From Candidatus Sulfotelmatobacter sp. (GTDB lineage Bacteria > Acidobacteriota > Terriglobia > Terriglobales > Acidobacteriaceae), in contig JASHRB010000299.1 of NCBI GenBank assembly GCA_030037575.1, forward strand, positions 1-14,447: a stretch of DNA of 14,447 nt. Direction: 5' to 3'. A model generated the notes under the pieces. It ran no database searches. It had not been told where the DNA came from and saw only the letters and a program-made list of their open reading frames with translations. A program made the position numbers and the translations under genes. Positions 6,656 to 12,029 of this stretch are shown here, piece after piece (within the stretch, counting starts at the first letter, position 1; every line of letters starts with the position of its first letter).

Positions 6656-7615
6656 ATGAGCCTTACCCCGGGCGGGCGTACGGACGACCCGCGCTCCGAC
6701 AAGTTGGTTGCTGAAAGAATAGCTCCCCCCCCACATCCAGGCGATAAAACCGGTTCGAAGATTACGACCGCTTCGCTGCGCGAGTTGAAGCTGGGTCATG
6801 AGCCGATCACCTGCCTCACTGCCTACGATTACGCGACGGCGCGCTTGGTGGACGAGGCCGGGATTGAGATGGTGCTGGTGGGAGACTCGCTGGCGCAGAC
6901 GATGCTTGGGTACGAGAATACGCTTTCGGTGACCATGGACGAGATGCTGCATCACGTGAAAGCGGTGCGACGGGGAGTGAAGCGCGCGCTGCTGTTGGCG
7001 GACATGCCTTACGGATCGTATCAACTGAACGAGAGCGAGGCCCTGCGAAACGCAACCCGATTTGTGAAAGAGGGCGGAGCGGAGGTGGTGAAGATCGAGG
7101 GCGGGGAGAAGCGGTCGGATTTGATTCGCAGGATTATTGAGGCGGAGATTCCGGTCGCCGGGCACATTGGGCTGACCCCGCAATCGGTGAATGTGATGGG
7201 CGGGTACAAGGTGCAGGGCAAGAATCTGGCGGCCGTTGAACAACTGATGCGCGATGCGGTCGCGCTGGACCGGGCGGGAGTGGCGTGCATGGTGCTGGAG
7301 GGAATTCCGCGCGAAGTGGCGGCGATGATTACAGCCGAGGTGAGCACGCCAACGATTGGAATTGGAGCGGGGCCGGATTGCGATGGGCAGGTGCTGGTGT
7401 TTCACGATCTGGTGAATTTGACTTTTGCGACGCCGGCCAAATTTGTGCGGCATTACGGCGATGCGGGGGCGATGATCAGTGATGCGGCGGGGGCGTTTCG
7501 TGAGGATGTGAAGTCGGCGAAATATCCGTCGGATGAGGAGTCCTATCATTTGCCCAAAGAGACGAAAACCGGACTGGACACGGTGCTGGCCCGAAAGCGC
7601 ACCATGCGGGGATAG
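6656..7615 (+). CDS. panB: 3-methyl-2-oxobutanoate hydroxymethyltransferase (ketopantoate synthesis)
   Basis: Cytosolic enzyme that transfers the one-carbon unit of 5,10-methylene-tetrahydrofolate to 2-oxoisovalerate, giving ketopantoate, the first committed step to pantothenate and CoA. GGAGG at 6646-6650 fixes the ATG at 6656. The protein has 319 residues against about 264 in E. coli. The extra length is mostly an N-terminal, Pro-rich, probably unstructured ~36 residues ahead of KITTASLRELK, plus a C-terminal tail. Key residues by alignment with known PanB: Asp77 in VGDSLA and Asp116 in ADMPYG (metal), Lys146 and Glu148 in VKIEGG, and Glu215 in LEGIPREV. GHIGLTPQSVN is at 169-179. Followed by an unknown small gene and panC, all on one strand; panD and panE are absent here. 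Confidence 0.97.
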   Translation: MSLTPGGRTDDPRSDKLVAERIAPPPHPGDKTGSKITTASLRELKLGHEPITCLTAYDYATARLVDEAGIEMVLVGDSLAQTMLGYENTLSVTMDEMLHHVKAVRRGVKRALLLADMPYGSYQLNESEALRNATRFVKEGGAEVVKIEGGEKRSDLIRRIIEAEIPVAGHIGLTPQSVNVMGGYKVQGKNLAAVEQLMRDAVALDRAGVACMVLEGIPREVAAMITAEVSTPTIGIGAGPDCDGQVLVFHDLVNLTFATPAKFVRHYGDAGAMISDAAGAFREDVKSAKYPSDEESYHLPKETKTGLDTVLARKRTMRG

Positions 7616-7634
7616 CGGGCTTTGGCCGCAGCCG

Positions 7635-8153
7635 ATGCGGGGAGCAGAGGGGTTCGAGGGCGGTAAGCGACTGGGACACGGAGAAAAGTTCGATCCCTCA
7701 GGAGTCTTTCGCGCGCCCGCTCGGCGGGGTTGCTGGGCGTGCGCTTTTATTCTGTGTCTAGCCGCAAACTTCGACGATTGCTCTACCAAGAAGGCAGCGC
7801 CCGTGAACCCTGCCGTGCGGTTGCAGTCGATTGTTCAAGCGGATCCGCAAAAATACCCACCGGCTGCGAAACAATGGAGCAATCCCTATCTGGTCATTCG
7901 CGCCGACCGGGTGGGACTGCTGAGCAATGCGGCCCCGAATGAAGAGCAGGTGCTGAAACCGGAGGAAGTGCTGAATGCACTGGCGCAACTGCCGGGATCG
8001 GCGTGGCCCTACGGGCGGGCGGTTGCGATTCTGGTGGAGGAGAAGCAAACCAGTTCGCCGCGGGAGAAGGTGGCTGTGCGACGGAACCGGGGGATTGTTG
8101 CCGGCGACCTGGACGAGGCGCACGTGGCGATTCGATGGATGGGCGGAGAGTGA
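7635..8153 (+). CDS. Conserved hypothetical protein between panB and panC, start uncertain
   Basis: From about 7803 onward the text is convincingly coding: NPAVRLQSIVQADPQKYP, NPYLVIRADRVGLLS, VLKPEEVLNALAQLP and PYGRAVAILVEE. I recall similar small proteins in Acidobacteriota but know of no assigned function. The start is unclear. An ATG at 7635 gives 172 residues and would include RRGCWACAFILCLAANFDDC, which resembles a signal peptide but lacks a proper lipobox. A GTG at 7803, with AAGAAGG upstream, would give 116 cytosolic residues. No ribosome site supports 7635. Bases 7690-7732 (GATCCCTCAGG...CCCGCTCGGCGGGG) resemble the dispersed repeats, so the N-terminus may have been remodelled by one. 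It is co-oriented with panB and panC, so probably co-transcribed. Confidence 0.65.
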   Translation: MRGAEGFEGGKRLGHGEKFDPSGVFRAPARRGCWACAFILCLAANFDDCSTKKAAPVNPAVRLQSIVQADPQKYPPAAKQWSNPYLVIRADRVGLLSNAAPNEEQVLKPEEVLNALAQLPGSAWPYGRAVAILVEEKQTSSPREKVAVRRNRGIVAGDLDEAHVAIRWMGGE

Positions 8154-8201
8154 CGGGTAGGGACGGTTCAGAGGGAGTTTTCCGGGCGGCGCCGTTGCGC
8201 T

Positions 8202-8245
8202 GGAATCCCTCGCTGCGCCTCAAGAAAGCGGCTCCGCTGGGGATG
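8202..8245 (+). repeat. Dispersed short repeat, copy 3
   Basis: Begins GGAATCCCTCG and ends GGCTCCGCTGGGGATG, matching the copy at 3257-3300 at 34 of 44 positions without gaps. It ends 13 bases before the panC start codon and so occupies the position where a ribosome binding site would be expected. Confidence 0.6.
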
Positions 8246-8258
8246 ACGACAACGGCAA

Positions 8259-9140
8259 ATGACCGTTGCAGAGTTAGGACTGCATCGGCATCGGACTCAA
8301 GTGAGAATTGCTCGAAGCATTCAAGAAGCGTGGGAGTGGCGACGAGAGCCGCGGCGTTCGGCAGAGCGCTTGGGTTTTGTTCCGACGATGGGAGCGCTGC
8401 ACGAAGGGCATTTGTCGCTGGTGCGGACGGCCAACAATACCTGCGCTGCCGTGGCGGTATCGATTTTTGTGAATCCGGCACAATTTGGGCCGAACGAGGA
8501 TTGGGAAAGGTATCCGCGAAATTTCGAGCGGGATTGCGCCATGTTGAAGCGGGAGGAAGTGGATCTGGTTTTTGCGCCGCCGGTGGAGGATATGTATCCG
8601 GCGGGCGCGGTGACGTGGGTGAGCGTGGAGGGGCTGAGCGAAAAGCTGGATGGGCGGTCGAGACCGGGACATTTTCGCGGAGTCACGACGGTGGTGGCGA
8701 AGCTGTTTCACATTATCGAACCCCATGTGGCTTTCTTCGGGCAGAAGGATGCGGCCCAGGTTGCGGTTGTTCGAAAGATGGTGCGGGACTTGAATTTCGC
8801 GGTGGAGATTGTGGCCTGTCCGATTGTGCGGGAGGGGGACGGGCTGGCGATGAGTTCTCGGAATGCGTATTTGGATGAGAAGCAGCGGCAAGACGCCCTG
8901 GTGTTGCAGCGCTCGCTGAGACGGGTTAAAGAGTTGTGGGACGGGGGAGAGAAAGATGCGGCGCGGTTGATTGCCCGAGGCAAGGAGGAAATCGGCAAGC
9001 AGAAATCAGTTCGGCTGGATTATTTTGAGATCGTCGATCCGGATCATTTAGAAGCCGTCGCCCAAGCCGAAGCTGGGGCGCTGGTGGCGGTTGCAGCCTA
9101 CTGCGGAAGGACGCGGCTGATGGACAATGTTTTGCTGTGA
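8259..9140 (+). CDS. panC: Pantoate--beta-alanine ligase (pantothenate synthetase)
   Basis: Condenses pantoate with beta-alanine using ATP, through a pantoyl-adenylate, to make pantothenate. The 293-residue length is slightly above the usual ~280. The motifs are complete: PTMGALHEGH at 42-51 (HIGH-type nucleotide motif), FVNPAQFGP at 70-78, KLDGRSRPGHFRGV at 129-142, FGQKDAAQ at 160-167 and REGDGLAMSSRN at 191-202. The ATG at 8259 lacks a good Shine-Dalgarno because a repeat copy lies directly upstream. An in-frame GTG at 8304 would start at VRIARSIQE, closer to typical PanC N-termini, but also lacks a ribosome site. Translation may depend on coupling or on the upstream genes. Same strand as panB, with the small unknown gene between. 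Confidence 0.97.
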   Translation: MTVAELGLHRHRTQVRIARSIQEAWEWRREPRRSAERLGFVPTMGALHEGHLSLVRTANNTCAAVAVSIFVNPAQFGPNEDWERYPRNFERDCAMLKREEVDLVFAPPVEDMYPAGAVTWVSVEGLSEKLDGRSRPGHFRGVTTVVAKLFHIIEPHVAFFGQKDAAQVAVVRKMVRDLNFAVEIVACPIVREGDGLAMSSRNAYLDEKQRQDALVLQRSLRRVKELWDGGEKDAARLIARGKEEIGKQKSVRLDYFEIVDPDHLEAVAQAEAGALVAVAAYCGRTRLMDNVLL

Positions 9141-9392
9141 TTGGCGGCCGTTTTTGTGGCCATAAGCCGGCAACCTATTTCGATCTCGGAAACGAACCCT
9201 CTTGGGCGACGGCCTTGGGCATGACCCCATCCGCAGTTGACTTTGCCAATGGTGTTGCTGAACGACCTTTATATGCACGGCGGGCACCGGGGAACACGGT
9301 TTCATCCCCTCCTGATTCCACGCTGGAGAAAAAAGCGGCTGCCCGCGAGATGATTTCAGCTGGGGTGGACCAATATCCGGTTCGGGGAGCGG
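9141..9392. other. Gap between panC and the convergent hydrolase gene
   Basis: Contains no recognisable gene. A weak short hairpin (GGCC around GTTTTTGT) lies at about 9146-9161 just after the panC stop, without a following T-run. A diverged repeat-like piece (ACCCTCTTGGGC...GGGCATGACC) lies at about 9197-9226. Confidence 0.35.
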
Positions 9393-10178
9393 CTAACGGG
9401 AGTTGAGAGCGGAGCGGTCAAGGAAGGTCCGAGTGGTGGAACGGTCTTGCGAGAGCAAGCGCCGGCGAACCATGCCTTCGATTTCCGACCAAAGGCGCGA
9501 GTCACATTCGCTTTGCATGTGCCCGGGAGTAAAGAAACGATCGGTCCACGAGGCGTCGGGGCAGCTGACCGGATTCTTCCGATAATCGATGAGATAGTTC
9601 CCGAGAATTTCGGTCTTGGAGGAATCCGCGGCAACGATGCGCCGCCTGCCGTGGACGAGACCGTGAGTCTGGTAGAAATTGACCGCCTCGGCGACGTTTT
9701 CCGGGATGACCGAATCGTTTTGCCACAATTTGGCCACGCTATCGACCTGCACGGTTAGCAGAACCGGCACGCCTTCGCGGCTTAGGTCGCGCGCGAGCAA
9801 GACGGCCGCGGATGCTCCCCAGCTTTGCCCAAAAAGCACGATGCGGGCGCGCGCCTTCTCTTCCGCGGTAAGGGCACCGTCATGATTCGCATCGAGCAGG
9901 TGGAGAACCGCCCAGTAGGCTTGTTTGCGGTGACGGTTCTCGAAGACGCGAATGTAGGTTCCCGGGGGAAGAGTTTCGCGCACACGCTCCGCCAGCTGCA
10001 CCGGACCATGGTGCGGATTGTCGTGAGCGACGAAACCGCCCACGAATCCGATGACTATATCGGTGGCCGCGGGTTGATACGAAAGCGGTTGTGATTCCAC
10101 GGCGAAGCCGGTCGAGGATGCCAGGGCAGCGATTGCGGAAAGGGTCAGAGGGATACGGAAACGCGGGCGTGGGCGCAT
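9393..10178 (-). CDS. Exported alpha/beta-hydrolase-fold protein with an embedded EF-hand loop
   Basis: A 261-residue protein with a Sec-type signal peptide: RPRPRFR, a hydrophobic core LTLSAIAALASSTGFA, and likely cleavage near residues 26-29. Start at 10178 is set by GAGAAGG four bases upstream. The nucleophile elbow GQSWGAS puts the probable catalytic serine at Ser119. His220 in TPGH and Asp146 in VQVDSV are candidates for the rest of the triad. Directly before the elbow, DANHDGALTAEE (96-107) is a near-ideal EF-hand calcium loop. Cys206 and Cys225 could form a disulfide in the periplasm. I recall related proteins in Acidobacteriota but no characterised substrate. Lipase, esterase or acyl-transfer roles are possible. 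It is downstream of mpg on the same strand but more than 350 bases away, so probably a separate unit. Confidence 0.75.
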   Translation of the reverse strand: MRPRPRFRIPLTLSAIAALASSTGFAVESQPLSYQPAATDIVIGFVGGFVAHDNPHHGPVQLAERVRETLPPGTYIRVFENRHRKQAYWAVLHLLDANHDGALTAEEKARARIVLFGQSWGASAAVLLARDLSREGVPVLLTVQVDSVAKLWQNDSVIPENVAEAVNFYQTHGLVHGRRRIVAADSSKTEILGNYLIDYRKNPVSCPDASWTDRFFTPGHMQSECDSRLWSEIEGMVRRRLLSQDRSTTRTFLDRSALNSR

Positions 10179-10268
10179 GAAGCCTTCTCAAATGCTTGAG
10201 ATGAAATGCATCAGCGGGAGGATGCCGAAAAAACTGCCGGCGAAGACGCTGAGCTGCTCGCACTCTCA

Positions 10269-10315
10269 GCTGATCGGCCAAAAGCCTTTATCAGAGAGGC
10301 TTTTGCCCGATCAGC
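10269..10315. promoter_or_regulatory. 19-bp hairpin in the hydrolase gene leader
   Basis: GCTGATCGGCCAAAAGCCT (10269-10287) and its inverted partner (10297-10315) pair at 18 of 19 positions around a 9-base loop. No T-run follows on either strand, so it is not a typical intrinsic terminator. It lies about 90 bases upstream of the hydrolase start codon and 219 bases past the mpg stop. Possible roles are an mRNA leader structure, a 3' end stabiliser for mpg, or a REP-like element. Confidence 0.6.
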
Positions 10316-10418
10316 CTCACGACAGTGTACACCACAGGTCAAGGGGAAAGGGGGCCTGATGCTCGGGCAAGGTATTGGTTCGGTTGGCGCTTTCGCCAAT
10401 CCTAGAAGGGCGCGGGAT

Positions 10419-10460
10419 CCCTCGGCGGGCAACTTCATCGGACTCGACGAAAGCCGAGGG
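10419..10460. repeat. Inverted repeat with dispersed-repeat-like edge
   Basis: CCCTCGGC (10419-10426) and GCCGAGGG (10453-10460) are perfect 8-bp inverted arms around 26 bases. The left side reads GGATCCCTCGG, like the start of the dispersed repeat copies. It lies between mpg and the large hairpin. Confidence 0.45.
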
Positions 10461-10533
10461 TGAAGCAGGAAACGCCGGGCCTCGGGACGACGCCAGAGGA
10501 ATCGGTCATGGGTTGCGGTCCAATGGAGAGCAA

Positions 10534-11154
10534 CTAGCGGCGGGCTGAATTTCTTGCGCCGGAGACAAAGGCGTTTGCGGCGATAAGGTAGCGGAGCGGA
10601 TGGTCGGCGGCCTTGGTGATGCCGATGCGGGGCGTGATCCGGATGCGGCCTGGACGAAAACCGTCATCTGCCATCCATAAGCCGGAGTCGGGGGAAGTGA
10701 GATCGCAGCCGTTGTCGCGGGAGCGGGTGATGTGGAAGGCTTCGGCGAGGCGTCCGGGGCCGGAGGTGAGTTTAACGAGATCGCGGGAAGTGCGCATGGT
10801 GACCCCGCGGGCGCGGGCCATTTCTTCGATGCCCGTGAGCGGTTCGAGGGCGCGAATCAAAACGCAGCCAGCCTTGCCTTCGGGTTCGCAGGAGACGTTG
10901 AGACAGTAATGATTGCCGTAGATGAAATACACGTAAGCTTGACCCGGAGGGCCGAACAGGACGGAGTTGCGGGCGGTTCTGCCGGCGGCGGCGTGAGCGG
11001 CGGGATCATTCCGGCCGAGATAGGCTTCTACTTCGACGATGCGGGCGCAAAGGATTTCTTCTCCGCAGCGGAGCAGGAGTTTGCCAAGAAGATCGCGGGC
11101 CACGCGGCGGGGCGGGCGGGCGAAAAAGGATCGAGGAAGCGGATGAGTGGCCAC
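10534..11154 (-). CDS. mpg: 3-methyladenine DNA glycosylase (AAG/MPG type)
   Basis: Base-excision repair enzyme that removes alkylated purines (3-methyladenine, hypoxanthine and others) from DNA. At 206 residues it is normal for bacterial AAG proteins. RIVEVEAYLGRNDPAAH (38-54) matches the human active-site stretch: Glu43 corresponds to catalytic Glu125, Tyr45 to Tyr127 and His54 to His136. YVYFIYGNHYCLN (74-86) follows, with Tyr76 in the place of Tyr159. GPGRLAEAFHI (152-162) is the conserved later motif. The start is GTG at 11154: an in-frame TAA lies 12 bases upstream, and MATHPLPRSFFARP fits the family N-terminus. There is no Shine-Dalgarno; TAAACT ends six bases before the GTG, so a leaderless transcript is possible. 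It stands alone between gaps. Confidence 0.96.
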   Translation of the reverse strand: MATHPLPRSFFARPPRRVARDLLGKLLLRCGEEILCARIVEVEAYLGRNDPAAHAAAGRTARNSVLFGPPGQAYVYFIYGNHYCLNVSCEPEGKAGCVLIRALEPLTGIEEMARARGVTMRTSRDLVKLTSGPGRLAEAFHITRSRDNGCDLTSPDSGLWMADDGFRPGRIRITPRIGITKAADHPLRYLIAANAFVSGARNSARR

Positions 11155-11503
11155 GGTGAAAGTTTATTCGGATTCTTCACGGCGGGGGAGAGGGAGGGCG
11201 CAGAGGACCTGCGCTTCCCCGCGGTGTGAGCCAGGATGGTGGTGAGATCCGCGTTTGGGCCCGCACCGCGCGTCACCGATAGGGATCCCGTCGGCTGTGC
11301 TCAGGGCAGGCTCTTCGCCTGTGGTTTGGCTTGGCAATCGCGAAACAAGCCCCTCGCTCAGGATCTCAGCGAAAGTGCGATCCCTGGCTACGCCGGGAGA
11401 AGGCGGCTCCGCTCGGCGACTACAAAGCGAAGATCGACGGACGACGCCAGCTTTTCCACTTGCTTCCCGACAGCCGAGGGTCTGTGCCCCTACAATCTTC
11501 AGG
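11155..11503. other. Gap between the glycosylase and peroxiredoxin genes
   Basis: No gene is recognisable. It contains a dispersed repeat copy (11377-11420) and further related GC-rich pieces (GTGCTCAGGGCAGG near 11298, CCCTCGCTCAGGATC near 11351). It should hold the mpg promoter and the end of the bcp transcript, but neither can be placed with confidence. Confidence 0.4.
11377..11420 (+). repeat. Dispersed short repeat, copy 4
   Basis: Begins GCGATCCCTGG and ends GGCGGCTCCGCTCGGCGAC. It aligns without gaps to copy 3, with about 31 of 44 positions identical. Same orientation as the other copies although the flanking genes run on the minus strand. Confidence 0.5.
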
Positions 11504-11977
11504 CTAGGCCGCGCCTTTCTTCGATTCCTTGAGATAGGCGAGCACTTGTTCGCCGTGGCCTTCGGGCTTGACGCGCGGAAAGATGTGCCGGATTTTGCCG
11601 TTGGGATCGATAATGAAAGTGGTGCGGACGATGCCCATTACCTTCTTGCCGTACATATTTTTCTCCTGCAAAACACCGAAGGCATCGGCCACTTTTTTAT
11701 CGGCGTCGGCGAGAAGAGAAAATGGAAGCCTGAATTTTTCCAGAAATTTCTTCTGCGCCTTGGGAGTGTCGGGGGAGATGCCGAGTAACACGGCTCCGGT
11801 TTTCTGCATCTGTTTAAAGGAGTCGCGGAAACTGCAGGCTTCGACGGTGCATCCGGGCGTGTCGGCGCGGGGATAGAAATAAAGGACGACGGTTTTGCCC
11901 TTGAGGTCTTTCAGCGACACTTCTTTGCCGTTCTCATCCTGCAGGGTAAAGTCTGGGGCTTTATCATTGATATTCAT
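11504..11977 (-). CDS. bcp: Thioredoxin-dependent peroxiredoxin, BCP/PrxQ type
   Basis: Reduces hydrogen peroxide and organic hydroperoxides using a thiol, with thioredoxin as the usual reductant; cytosolic. At 157 residues it has the size of E. coli BCP. The active site DTPGCTVEACSFRD places the peroxidatic cysteine at Cys43 and a second cysteine at Cys48. The five-residue spacing is that of the Cys45/Cys50 pair of atypical 2-Cys BCP. The frame is open up to 12214, but the family N-terminus (MNINDKAPDFTLQDENGK) starts at the ATG at 11977. The ribosome site is weak (AAGAGAAA). Its start codon overlaps an ATG of the divergent gene in a shared CATG, though that gene probably begins further right at 12030. 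Confidence 0.95.
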   Translation of the reverse strand: MNINDKAPDFTLQDENGKEVSLKDLKGKTVVLYFYPRADTPGCTVEACSFRDSFKQMQKTGAVLLGISPDTPKAQKKFLEKFRLPFSLLADADKKVADAFGVLQEKNMYGKKVMGIVRTTFIIDPNGKIRHIFPRVKPEGHGEQVLAYLKESKKGAA

Positions 11978-12029
11978 GAGGATTTCTCTTTTCAGGATCT
12001 TCGGTTTACCCGGCTCACGGAGGAATTGG

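Larger units (their letters stand above)
10179..10533. other. Gap between the glycosylase and hydrolase genes, rich in inverted repeats
   Basis: No gene is recognisable. It holds a long near-perfect hairpin (10269-10315), an 8-bp palindrome GTGTACAC at about 10324-10331, and a second inverted repeat with a repeat-like start (10419-10460). No clear sigma70 promoter for the hydrolase gene could be placed. Confidence 0.5.

Noticed and set aside
6620..7789. 389-codon open frame on the minus strand opposite panB
   Set aside because: Antisense shadow of panB with Arg/His-rich composition and no recognisable motif.
8003..8878. 291-codon plus-strand frame overlapping the unknown gene and panC
   Set aside because: Out of frame with panC, Gly/Arg-rich, no motif; panC in the other frame is certain.
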